Shown: positions 17,470 through 25,027 of the stretch, piece by piece
Layout: each line of letters begins with the position of its first letter
Numbering within the stretch: the first letter of the stretch is position 1
DNA from: Thermoflexales bacterium
Lineage (GTDB): Bacteria; Chloroflexota; Anaerolineae; J036; Brachytrichaceae
Assembly (NCBI GenBank): GCA_019694215.1
Contig: JAIBCK010000018.1
Span: forward strand, 1 to 45,445
Direction of reading: 5' to 3'
DNA: 45,445 bases
Position numbers and translations under genes: made by a program
The notes under the pieces: generated by a model
What the model saw: the letters and a program-made list of their open reading frames with translations, nothing else
What the model was told of the DNA's origin: nothing
Database searches by the model: none

Positions 17470-19065
17470 ATGACGGAACCGCTTTCCCCTCCCACGCCAC
17501 CGGCCAAGCGCGACTGGCTGTGGCACCCCGCCCTGATCGTGTTTGTCAGCAACATCTGCATCATGGTCATCGAGCTGGTGGCCGGCCGGATGGTTGCGCC
17601 GATCATCGGCGTCTCGCTCTACACCTGGACGAGCATCATCGGCGTGATCCTGGCCGGGATCAGCGTCGGCAACTTCCTGGGGGGCAAGCTTGCGGACCGC
17701 TATGCCTCGCGCCAGCTGTTGGGTGGGCTATTTGTGTTGTCCGGATTGGGGGCGATCAGCGTGCTGTTCACGGTCGAGGCGCTCTCGCAATCCGGCCTGA
17801 CCTTTGTGCCGATCAAGAGTCTGATCGTGCGGATGGTTCTGTTCATCTCTGCGATCTACTTCCTGCCCAGCCTGCTGCTCGGGTTGATCTCGCCGGTCGT
17901 GATCAAACTCTCGCTGAACGATCTGCGCGCAACGGGCAATGTGATTGGACGCATCTACGCCGCGTCGGCGCTTGGCAGCATCGTGGGAACCTTTGCCACC
18001 GGCTACTTCCTGATCTCGTGGATCGGGACGCGGGCGATTTCGCTTGGCGTGGGCGTGCTGCTGCTGACGATGGGGCTGCTGCTCGGGCAGTGGTTCAAGC
18101 GGCGCGCACCTGTGGCCGTGCTCGTGCTGCTGCTCGGGCTGGGCGCTGGCGCGCTGGTCGCGGGCAGCGATTCCTTTGCGCGTGCCATGGACTCGGGCTG
18201 TCTGGTCGAATCGAACTACTTCTGCATCAAGGTCGGGCACGACACCCAGAATGGGAAAGAGTATCGTGTTTTATCGTTGGACGCACTCGTCCACAGCTAC
18301 AACGCGGTGGATGATCCCGCCGACCTGCGCTACAGCTACGAGCAGGTGGGCGCGGAGATTGCGCAGTATGTCCAGGGCCGCGATCGAACCATCGAGATGC
18401 TGCTGATCGGCGGAGGCGGCTACACGCTGCCCCGCTACCTGCAGACCGCCTACCCCGCCGCCCGCGTCGATGTTGCAGAGATCGACCCCGCTGTCACAGG
18501 CATCGCCTTTGGGGCGCTGGGCGTGCCGCCCAATCCGCAGGTGCGGACCTTCAACGAGGACGCGCGCCAGTTTCTGGTCGAGCTCGATCCCGGCAAACGC
18601 TACAACTACATCCACGGCGACGCCTTCAATGACTTCTCGGTCCCCTATCACCTGACGACGCAGGAATTCAACGTGCTGGTCAGGTCGCACCTTACCCCGG
18701 GCGGCATCTACCTCGTCAACCTGATCGATGGCCTGGACGCGCCGTTTGCGCGCGCCTATCTGCGCACGCTGCGCGCGACCTTCAAATACGTGTATTTCGT
18801 GCCGACCAATCGGGCGTATCTCAATCTGCGGGCCAACACGATGCTGGCCCTGGCCACGGACGCGCCGCTGAATCTGGAGACGCTGCGGACCCTGAACGGG
18901 CACGACGAGATCAGCCAGTTCAGCGCCTGGGTGTTGAGCGATGCCGAATTGGACGACTGGCTGAGCCAAGGGGAGCGTTTCATTCTCACCGACGACTACG
19001 TCCCGGCCGACAACCTGCTCACCGGGGTGTTCGAAGTGAAGCTGGCGCTGGCAGACAAGCCCTAG
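17470..19065 (+). CDS. Membrane protein with C-terminal spermidine-synthase-like domain
   Basis: A 531-residue fusion. Residues about 18-240 hold seven or so membrane helices (for example ALIVFVSNICIMVIELVAG and the LPSLLLGLISPVVIKL helix) of the transporter-like type found in membrane-bound SpeE homologues. Residues about 270-510 form a Rossmann methyltransferase-like domain with MLLIGGGGYTLPRYL (nucleotide loop), VDVAEIDPAV (acidic residue) and YIHGDAFNDF (the Asp-x-x-x-Asp site that deprotonates putrescine in SpeE). It may make polyamines or a related aminopropyl product at the membrane; no SAM decarboxylase is in view. The upstream frame extension is ignored because it overlaps the divergent gene. 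Confidence 0.85.
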   Translation: MTEPLSPPTPPAKRDWLWHPALIVFVSNICIMVIELVAGRMVAPIIGVSLYTWTSIIGVILAGISVGNFLGGKLADRYASRQLLGGLFVLSGLGAISVLFTVEALSQSGLTFVPIKSLIVRMVLFISAIYFLPSLLLGLISPVVIKLSLNDLRATGNVIGRIYAASALGSIVGTFATGYFLISWIGTRAISLGVGVLLLTMGLLLGQWFKRRAPVAVLVLLLGLGAGALVAGSDSFARAMDSGCLVESNYFCIKVGHDTQNGKEYRVLSLDALVHSYNAVDDPADLRYSYEQVGAEIAQYVQGRDRTIEMLLIGGGGYTLPRYLQTAYPAARVDVAEIDPAVTGIAFGALGVPPNPQVRTFNEDARQFLVELDPGKRYNYIHGDAFNDFSVPYHLTTQEFNVLVRSHLTPGGIYLVNLIDGLDAPFARAYLRTLRATFKYVYFVPTNRAYLNLRANTMLALATDAPLNLETLRTLNGHDEISQFSAWVLSDAELDDWLSQGERFILTDDYVPADNLLTGVFEVKLALADKP

Positions 19066-19904
19066 CCTGCCAGCCCCGCGCGCTTCTCGTTGTGGGTGCG
19101 CAGGTCATCCAGACGATCCTCGATGGCCTCCAACCGCCGCAGCACCAGCGAGATCTCGGCTTCGGCCTTGAGATTGACCTGATAGTCGAGCTCGCTGCGC
19201 AGCCGATCCTTGGTGTCCTGGCGGTTCTGGCTCATCATGATGACCGGGGCCTGAATGGCCGCCAGCATCGAGAGAAAGAGGTTGAGCAGGATGAAGGGAT
19301 ACGGATCCCACGAGCGCGCGCCAAGCAGGGTGCTCAGCGTGGTGTAGCTGGTCAGCACCACGGCAAAGGTGATGATGAAACGCCAGGACCCGCCAAAGTG
19401 GGCGACGGCATCGGCCACCCGGTCGCCGAAGGTCTCCTGATCCTCGAGCACCTCGTTCGGATTCCGCACAACGCGCAGACGCAGCAACTCCTGGGTGGCC
19501 CGGAAGTGCTTCTCGATCATGGTCATCATGTCGAGCCCGGCCAGTGGTCGCTTCTGCAGCAGCGTCGCGAGGTCGTTGCGGTCGAGCTCGATCGCAACGG
19601 TGTCCTCAACGGCGACCGCGGTGGTCATGTGCTGTGCCTCGGCCAACATTGACGACATGCCGACCAGGTCGCCGCGGCCGGCCTCATCGACATCGAACTC
19701 CTCACCGGCCTCGTTGCGCATGGTCACGCGGATGCGCCCGGTCTGCGCGATATACGCACGGCCGCCGGGGTCGCCGGCTCGGAAGATCACCTGGTTCTTG
19801 AGGAAGCGGCGCGTCTCGACGCTTTGCGCGAGCACGGCGCGTTCGTCATTGTCGAGCAAGGCGAAGAGGGGGATGTCGTCAAAGAGCGACAGGTCGGTGA
19901 TCAT
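19062..19904 (-). CDS. Cyclic-nucleotide-binding domain plus DUF1003 membrane protein
   Basis: A 280-residue protein. Residues about 10-120 form a cNMP-binding-type barrel (LFALLDNDERAVLAQSVE, VIFRAGDPGGRAYIAQTGRIRV). Residues about 155-250 are DUF1003: two membrane helices (FIITFAVVLTSYT and FILLNLFLSMLAAIQAPVIMM) with DPYPF between them and NRQDTKDRLRSELDYQVN after. The C-terminus is a short coiled coil. A sensor or regulated membrane role is plausible, but none is established for this fusion. The ATG at 19904 has GGAGG 6 nt upstream. It ends in a CTAG shared with the convergent gene. Confidence 0.85.
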   Translation of the reverse strand: MITDLSLFDDIPLFALLDNDERAVLAQSVETRRFLKNQVIFRAGDPGGRAYIAQTGRIRVTMRNEAGEEFDVDEAGRGDLVGMSSMLAEAQHMTTAVAVEDTVAIELDRNDLATLLQKRPLAGLDMMTMIEKHFRATQELLRLRVVRNPNEVLEDQETFGDRVADAVAHFGGSWRFIITFAVVLTSYTTLSTLLGARSWDPYPFILLNLFLSMLAAIQAPVIMMSQNRQDTKDRLRSELDYQVNLKAEAEISLVLRRLEAIEDRLDDLRTHNEKRAGLAG

Positions 19905-20302
19905 GGCGTCCTCCGGTTGTATTGGTTTTCCCGTAGCCGTCGTAGGGGCGTGGAGGATGTGGATAACGTCCCGGCCCCCCATATCTGGCTCTCCGGGCGA
20001 TCTTACGCCCATAAGCCCGGTTCGTGCGATGTCCGCTCAAGTTAGGGGTGTTTATCCAAGGTGGGGGATTGTTTATCGCAACTGCGCCGCCCGATATCCC
20101 ATATCGGCAGATGTCCGGGGCATTGGCGCAGCGGCCGGAGCCCGCACACAACCCGTGGGAAAGTCCCCCTGTGGAAAAGGGGATAATCGGCCGCGCGGCC
20201 AGGGATGGCGATTCGGGCGCGGGCGCGCCGAGGGCCTCCACAATCGCAATCCACAGGCTGGGCACATCTCCACACCGCGCCCTGAGCGCGCGGGCGCGTG
20301 AC
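19905..20302. other. Gene-free stretch with a cluster of DnaA-box-like sites
   Basis: No credible gene lies in these 398 bases between divergent genes. TGTGGATAA at 19958-19966 matches the DnaA box exactly. TGTGGAAAA at 20170-20178 matches 8 of 9, and TTATCCAAG (20052-20060), AGGGGATAA (20178-20186) and CAATCCACA (20247-20255) match 7 of 9. The stretch near 20041-20083 is the least GC-rich part. It could be a DnaA-bound regulatory region or part of an origin; no dnaA or dnaN gene is nearby to support the latter. Confidence 0.4.
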
Positions 20303-21766
20303 ATGGAAACCGTAGCCTCCCTCTGCGAGCGATACCAGGTCGACCTTGCGCATGCGCGCCAGGTGGCGGCGCACACCGTGGTGCTGCTGAAGGCATTGCG
20401 GGCACGGGTGCCCGTGTCGGACCGGCTGATTGATCTGGGCGAGATGGCGGGGTTGCTGCACAACCTCGCCATGACGGTGGACGAGAGCAACCATCACACC
20501 GTCGGCCGCGATCTGATCGCTGCCGCCGCGATCGAAGGCGTGGATGCCACCGAGTGCGCGATGCTGGCCTGCACCACCCGATTTCATCGCAAGAAGGTGG
20601 ATGCGGAAGCCGAGCCCCTGCTTCAGACGCTGGATGCGGCGCGGCGTGAGGATGTGATGGTGCTGACGGCGGCATTGCGCGTCGCGGATGGGTTGGATTA
20701 TTCCGGTGGACAGACCACGCGCCTGGCCGCGGTGACGATCACCGACGCCGGCACCTGGCTGCGCCTGCGCGGCCCGTTTGCCGTTGAGGACGGCGCGCGC
20801 GCGCTCGTCAAGGCCAAGCCATGGGATGCGCGCTTCCCCATCCTGCACATCCACGCCCGCCAGACCCGCCCCGGCGCGGATGGTGATATGCCGTTGGATG
20901 TCGCGGCCCGGCGAACGCTTCGCTATCTGCTCGACACCACCGCATTGCGGCGGCCCGGCCGGCTGCCAGACGCCGTCGGGCGGACCCGCGCGGCGCTGCG
21001 TCGCGTCGGGGTGTGGGGGAGGTTGTTTCAGCGGCACGGGGCACGTAGCGGCGCGAGAGGCGGCGCGAGAGGCGGCGGCGTCCGTTCCCTGGCCCACCTG
21101 GCGACCCGCGGGGCCCCGGCCCGCATGGCGGAAGCCCTGGTGCGCGACCTGGACGCCTATCTCGGCTCCGGTGACGAACAGCGACACGCGGACCTGGCCC
21201 CGCTGCGCGCCGTCTGGGTGCTGGCGCGTGACGAGGCGGCGCGGGTGTATGCAGAGCGGCTATCTCGCGCACAGGTGCGGGCCACGGTCAGGCACCTCCG
21301 GCGCTGGGCGGAACAACGACCGAAAGCAACGCCCGCCGCGCTCTCGCCGCTCGGCGAACCGGCGTGTCTGCGGCACATTGGCCCGCCGGCGTTGGAGCGG
21401 GCTCTGGCCGACGTGCGCGTCTTCGACACCCTCACTCCGGACAGCCTGGCACAGGTGCGTGATCGCTACCGCCGCGCCGCACGCCGCCTGGCGGATGTGG
21501 CCGACCTGTTGCGCGATGCGCTGCCGGCCGGCCGGATCCAGCCGCTGCTGGCACAGGCGCGCCTGGTGAGCCATGCGCTCGGGCGGGCCCGTGATGCGCA
21601 GCGGGCCGCGCGGGAGGCGCTGCGTTATCTGGCCGCCCTGCCCGAGGAGGCATCGACAACGCTTCGCGCGGCGGTGATGGCCTTTGCCGCGGCGATGGAC
21701 GCGCTTGCGCACGAACATCTCTCCACCGTTTTATCTCAACCACCTTTCCCCGAACCCTGGTCATGA
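20303..21766 (+). CDS. HD-like domain plus CHAD domain protein
   Basis: A 487-residue protein. Residues 1-210 resemble the HD-type C-terminal domain of exopolyphosphatase/GppA: YQVDLAHARQVAAHTVVLLKALR, LGEMAGLLHNLAM, then NHHTVGRDLIAAA and a LRVADGLDYSGG segment. Residues about 265-487 are a CHAD domain, a helical bundle rich in Arg and His (VRDLDAYL, LRAVWVLARDEAARVY and the RRAARRLADVADLLRDAL helix) that binds polyphosphate. A Gly/Ala/Arg linker joins them. A role in polyphosphate binding or turnover is inferred. The upstream frame to 20024 has no coding character, so ATG at 20303 is used. Its stop overlaps the next gene as ATGA. Confidence 0.8.
   Translation: METVASLCERYQVDLAHARQVAAHTVVLLKALRARVPVSDRLIDLGEMAGLLHNLAMTVDESNHHTVGRDLIAAAAIEGVDATECAMLACTTRFHRKKVDAEAEPLLQTLDAARREDVMVLTAALRVADGLDYSGGQTTRLAAVTITDAGTWLRLRGPFAVEDGARALVKAKPWDARFPILHIHARQTRPGADGDMPLDVAARRTLRYLLDTTALRRPGRLPDAVGRTRAALRRVGVWGRLFQRHGARSGARGGARGGGVRSLAHLATRGAPARMAEALVRDLDAYLGSGDEQRHADLAPLRAVWVLARDEAARVYAERLSRAQVRATVRHLRRWAEQRPKATPAALSPLGEPACLRHIGPPALERALADVRVFDTLTPDSLAQVRDRYRRAARRLADVADLLRDALPAGRIQPLLAQARLVSHALGRARDAQRAAREALRYLAALPEEASTTLRAAVMAFAAAMDALAHEHLSTVLSQPPFPEPWS
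21050..21073 (+). repeat. 12 bp tandem repeat in the HD-CHAD linker
   Basis: GGCGCGAGAGGC occurs twice in tandem and encodes the Ala-Arg-Gly-Gly linker between the two domains. The unit is a multiple of 3, so copy-number change would keep the frame. Confidence 0.7.
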
Positions 21767-22668
21767 CAAATCCGTTTTTGATTGCCCATCACATGGGCGC
21801 CCTGGATGGTTGGCCGCACCCGGCCAACACCCTCGAGGCCATCGAAGCCAGCCTGCGCGATGGTGCCGACATCATCGAGATCGATGCGACGGCGCTGGCC
21901 GATCACGACTACCTGCTCGTTCACGATCCGGTGCTGGAGTCCGAGACCACCGGCACCGGCGAAGTCGGGGCGCTCAGCAGCGCGGCCGCGCGGACATTGC
22001 GGGTGAAGTGGCGTGGGGCGGCCACGGACCACGCCGTGCCGCAGCTGCGGGATGTCGTCGCGCTGTTCCTGCGTCATCCCGGCCACACCCAGCTGCAGAT
22101 CGACTTCAAGAATGCCGTGCCCTTTGCGAGTGACGAGCCCCTGCAGCGGCTGGCGGACATCGTCGCCCCGTTGGGCGAGCGCGTGATCGTGAGCAGCGGG
22201 GCGGACTGGCAGATGCGCCGGCTGCGCCGGTTTGCCCCGCGGCTGCGGCTGGGGTATGACATCATGTGGGCGATCGATTGGTCGGCGCAGCCGGAGACGC
22301 GCGACCCACGGGAGTTGCCAAAGACCGTTGGCGCCTATGGCTACCTCGACGATCACCCCATCGCGGCGCGCCGGATCTGGTCCACGACGGTGTATCTCGA
22401 AAACCGGATCGAGGCGCTGCTCGGGCTGGTGCCCGATGTCAAGGTGTTCTACGTGCGGTGGAGTTTCATCCTGCGCTGTCACGCGGATGGGTTCGACCTG
22501 CCCGCCTTCCTGCACGCGCGTGGGATCGCGATCGATGCCTGGACGCTGGACGTTGGGCGACCCGGGCACGCCGAGGCCTGTCTGGCGTTGCGCGCCCTGG
22601 GTGTCGACTTCTACAAGACCAACACCCCCCACGCCGTGCGCGACCTGTTGACGGGCAAGGCCCGCTAG
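21763..22668 (+). CDS. Glycerophosphodiester phosphodiesterase family protein
   Basis: A 301-residue TIM-barrel GDPD homologue. The N-terminus IAHHMGALDGWPHPANTLEAIEASLRDGAD matches the usual AHRG...N T pattern with His in place of Arg after AH. IIEIDATALADHDYLLVHDPVL holds the metal Glu/Asp and the second catalytic His. The C-terminal strand AWTLDVGRPGHAEACLAL replaces the usual VWTVN. The unusual first motif may signal another substrate than simple glycerophosphodiesters. It is translationally coupled to the HD-CHAD gene (ATGA) and shares its CTAG stop with the convergent gene. It is distinct from the second GDPD at 26421. Confidence 0.8.
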   Translation: MTNPFLIAHHMGALDGWPHPANTLEAIEASLRDGADIIEIDATALADHDYLLVHDPVLESETTGTGEVGALSSAAARTLRVKWRGAATDHAVPQLRDVVALFLRHPGHTQLQIDFKNAVPFASDEPLQRLADIVAPLGERVIVSSGADWQMRRLRRFAPRLRLGYDIMWAIDWSAQPETRDPRELPKTVGAYGYLDDHPIAARRIWSTTVYLENRIEALLGLVPDVKVFYVRWSFILRCHADGFDLPAFLHARGIAIDAWTLDVGRPGHAEACLALRALGVDFYKTNTPHAVRDLLTGKAR

Positions 22669-23267
22669 CGGGCGGGCGGATCGACCGGGTAGACCTTCGC
22701 GCCGATGTGGACGTTGATCTTCCCGGTTTGCGGGTCGCGGGCCAACCACGGCCGCGGCTCCGCATACGGGTCGACCATGTCCGTGTGGTTGACCACGACC
22801 TCGCATCGATCGCTCCCCTGCGGGCAACGCAGCACCGCGAGGAACTGCCGCGATTCAACCCCGAAGGGCCCGGCGATGGACGCCACGCGCACCGTGCCCG
22901 CCCCGGCAGGCGAACGCGCGATTTCGTAGTAGCAGCGGTCGCGGCAACCCAGAGACAGCGCGACAAGCACGACTGCAATCGTTTGCAGGACAAAGGCCAT
23001 CGCGGCGTCCCGCAGGCTGGGGCGCACGACCGCCCGCGCCATCAGAAATGCGGCGACGCAGGCGAGGAGCAGGCCGAGGATCCGGGTCAGGGGGAAATTC
23101 GATATGGCCGTCCACAGTTGCAGGCCGGCAATGTCTCGGATTTCGCCCGGGTTGAAGCCGCGTTCCCCGATGGCGGCTTGCGGTGCTGAATAGGAGAGGT
23201 AGGCCAGCAGGCCAAGGGGAATCACGCTCAACACGAGCAGGGTGATGATGAGGATGCGCGTCTTCAT
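22665..23267 (-). CDS. Hypothetical membrane protein, paralogue B of the WXG100 operon
   Basis: A 200-residue protein with three hydrophobic segments (IITLLVLSVIPLGLLAYL at about 6-23, LGLLLACVAAFLMARAVV near 65-82, MAFVLQTIAVVLVALSL near 89-105), then a soluble C-terminal half probably outside the membrane. That half carries RCYYEIARSPAGAGTVR, LRCPQGSDRCEVVV and PWLARDPQTGKINVHIG. The same pattern (EVARLPDGAGSLR, FRCPPASEVC, LARDAGTGAITIS) occurs in the gene just upstream, so the two are tandem paralogues. It is probably the third gene of the operon. Function is unknown; a partner or immunity role for the peptidase is only a hypothesis. Confidence 0.8.
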   Translation of the reverse strand: MKTRILIITLLVLSVIPLGLLAYLSYSAPQAAIGERGFNPGEIRDIAGLQLWTAISNFPLTRILGLLLACVAAFLMARAVVRPSLRDAAMAFVLQTIAVVLVALSLGCRDRCYYEIARSPAGAGTVRVASIAGPFGVESRQFLAVLRCPQGSDRCEVVVNHTDMVDPYAEPRPWLARDPQTGKINVHIGAKVYPVDPPAR

Positions 23268-23292
23268 GGGGTGTCCTGTCGGTGCAACGAGG

Positions 23293-23889
23293 CTACTTGC
23301 CCAGGTCTGAAAGGACGAAGGTCTTGTCCAACGCTGAAATCGTGATCGCGCCGGTGCCCGCATCGCGCGCCAACCGCGGCGGGGCCTCTGTGCGGTTGCG
23401 ATGCGAGGATCCCGTCGACCACACCGCCGTGCACACCTCGCTGGCGGGCGGGCAGCGGAAGAGCACGAGCTGAGCGGGCTTGTCGGGGCCGGATTGCCCC
23501 GCCGTAAACGAAAGGCGCAGCGATCCGGCTCCATCCGGCAGCCGCGCGACCTCGGTGTAGGTGTTGTCGGCGCTCGATGCCACCAGGCCATTCAACGCTG
23601 CGGCCAGCATCAGGACGACCAGCGCAGCCCCTGCGACGGGCAGGTTGGTGCGCCACAGCGCAAGGATCAGGAGAAGAGCGGCCAGACCGAGGAAGAGCAG
23701 GCCGAGGAGGGGGCGGAGCGGGCCAGTTCGAAATTCGCCGATCACGCGCAGCAACGCCAGATCCAGAACGTCACCGGGATAGACGAGGCGTGGGGTGCTC
23801 CAGCTCCACTCAGACGTGGATGCGGAGATCGCCCAGAGAACGGGCAGGCACAGCGCGAGGAAAAGGAGGATTTGAACGCGGGTTTTCAT
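23293..23889 (-). CDS. Hypothetical membrane protein, paralogue A of the WXG100 operon
   Basis: A 198-residue protein starting MKTR like its downstream paralogue. An N-terminal hydrophobic segment (ILLFLALCLPVLWAIS) is followed by a soluble loop, two adjacent membrane helices (LLGLLFLGLAALLLILAL and AGAALVVLMLAAALNGLVA, about residues 60-105), then a soluble domain with one conserved Cys pair (FRCPPASEVC). It starts 7 nt after the stop of the WXG100-peptidase gene and ends 25 bp before its paralogue. I do not recognise the family. Confidence 0.8.
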   Translation of the reverse strand: MKTRVQILLFLALCLPVLWAISASTSEWSWSTPRLVYPGDVLDLALLRVIGEFRTGPLRPLLGLLFLGLAALLLILALWRTNLPVAGAALVVLMLAAALNGLVASSADNTYTEVARLPDGAGSLRLSFTAGQSGPDKPAQLVLFRCPPASEVCTAVWSTGSSHRNRTEAPPRLARDAGTGAITISALDKTFVLSDLGK

Positions 23890-23896
23890 GGTGGGG

Positions 23897-24970
23897 TCAA
23901 CGGGGTTGTGGCGGAGCAGCGGGGTTTACCGGCTCGGGCTCGGGGTCGGCGACGCCATCGCGGCGGCGTGTAACGACGACGGTGCCGTTGGGCGGGAAGA
24001 AGCCTTCCGGTGAGGCCATGCTGTGTGCGCGGGTGAAGTCGGCGTCGGTCATCCAGTACAGCTCCTGGCCGCCATCGCGCCAGGAGTTGACAAACCCCCA
24101 ACGCGGATCACCGTTGTTGTCGTCATACGCAGCCAACAGCATTACGTGACCAGTATACCCAAAAATCGAATCCGTGTTTGACATCGGGGCGGCGCCGCTG
24201 GCATCCTGCGGGCCGCCAAACCAGCCCCGCGGCTTTTGATCGTTGGGCCACAGCAGCGTCACCAGCACGGCCGTGTCGGGCGTGTTCAGATACTGGCGCA
24301 GGTCCTCGTTGGTGAGGGCGCGCCCCGAGACGTTCTGTGCCGTCAGCGGGAGCTGCTTCTCGGCCGCATAACGGTTGATGAGGTTGGCCTGCTGCTGTGG
24401 CGTTGTCGCGCCATCCGGGCCGAGGCGGGTGCCGAGGGTGCCAAGGATCGACCAGGCGCGGTTCGAGAGCGCGTCCATCTCCTGGCCGGAAGTGACCGGC
24501 GCGCCCGCGAGGAGGTTGATCGCCGCCGCCGAGGCGAATTCGCCGCAATCGTTGGACGCGCCCTGGTTCTGCTGCAACGCGGCCAGCGTCGGGATGGGCA
24601 ATCCACCCGCGGTGCGCTGCGGCGGGAGGGGGTTGGCGGCGGGCACCGTCGCGACCAGGCCGTGCGGTTCGAGGGCGCGGGCGGCATCGTGCTCGGCGGC
24701 CTGGATGCGGAGCAGAATCTGCTGCGCCGCCGCGCCTGCCTGCGCCAGCGCATCGCCCAGGCGGTCGATGCGGGGGAGGACCAGATGGTCCATCTCGTCG
24801 TAGAAGGCGCGCGCGCCCTCGCCGACCCAGTCCCCGCCCGCCAGTGTGTCCTGCTCGCGCGACAACGCGCGCCGCATCTCGCGGATGGTGGCCGCGTCAC
24901 GGGCGAAGCGATCCCGGATCTCGCGCAGCTGGTCGTAGTCGGCTCGGACGATGGGTGCGGCATGTGTCAT
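23897..24970 (-). CDS. WXG100 domain fused to a papain-like cysteine peptidase
   Basis: A 357-residue protein. Residues 1-100 form a helical hairpin with WVG at 48-50, the WxG turn of the WXG100/ESAT-6 secretion family (DYDQLREIRDRF before it, EGARAFYDEMDHLV after it). Residues about 130-335 look like a papain-like or C39-like peptidase: Gln136, Cys142 in NDCGEFASAAAINLL, His275 in GHVMLLAAYDD and Asn295 in WGFVNSW match the oxyanion Gln and the Cys-His-Asn triad in order and spacing. There is no signal peptide, which fits type VII-like export. It is probably a secreted effector or toxin, although no secretion ATPase is in the window. The start codon lies 6 nt after the -10, so the mRNA may be leaderless. 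Confidence 0.82.
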   Translation of the reverse strand: MTHAAPIVRADYDQLREIRDRFARDAATIREMRRALSREQDTLAGGDWVGEGARAFYDEMDHLVLPRIDRLGDALAQAGAAAQQILLRIQAAEHDAARALEPHGLVATVPAANPLPPQRTAGGLPIPTLAALQQNQGASNDCGEFASAAAINLLAGAPVTSGQEMDALSNRAWSILGTLGTRLGPDGATTPQQQANLINRYAAEKQLPLTAQNVSGRALTNEDLRQYLNTPDTAVLVTLLWPNDQKPRGWFGGPQDASGAAPMSNTDSIFGYTGHVMLLAAYDDNNGDPRWGFVNSWRDGGQELYWMTDADFTRAHSMASPEGFFPPNGTVVVTRRRDGVADPEPEPVNPAAPPQPR

Positions 24971-24976
24971 GCCTCC

Positions 24977-25021
24977 ACCCTACGACAAGTCGCGCGGGTT
25001 GCACCTGACGGTTGTCTGACG
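24977..25021 (-). promoter_or_regulatory. TGTCAG-type direct-repeat promoter of the WXG100 operon
   Basis: On the minus strand CGTCAG (25021-25016) and CGTCAG (25010-25005) lie 11 bp apart, followed by 22 bp and TAGGGT (24982-24977). The spacing equals that of the other three copies; here the first base of each hexamer is C. No -35 hexamer is seen. The start codon is 6 nt beyond the -10. Confidence 0.6.
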
Positions 25022-25027
25022 GCGCGC

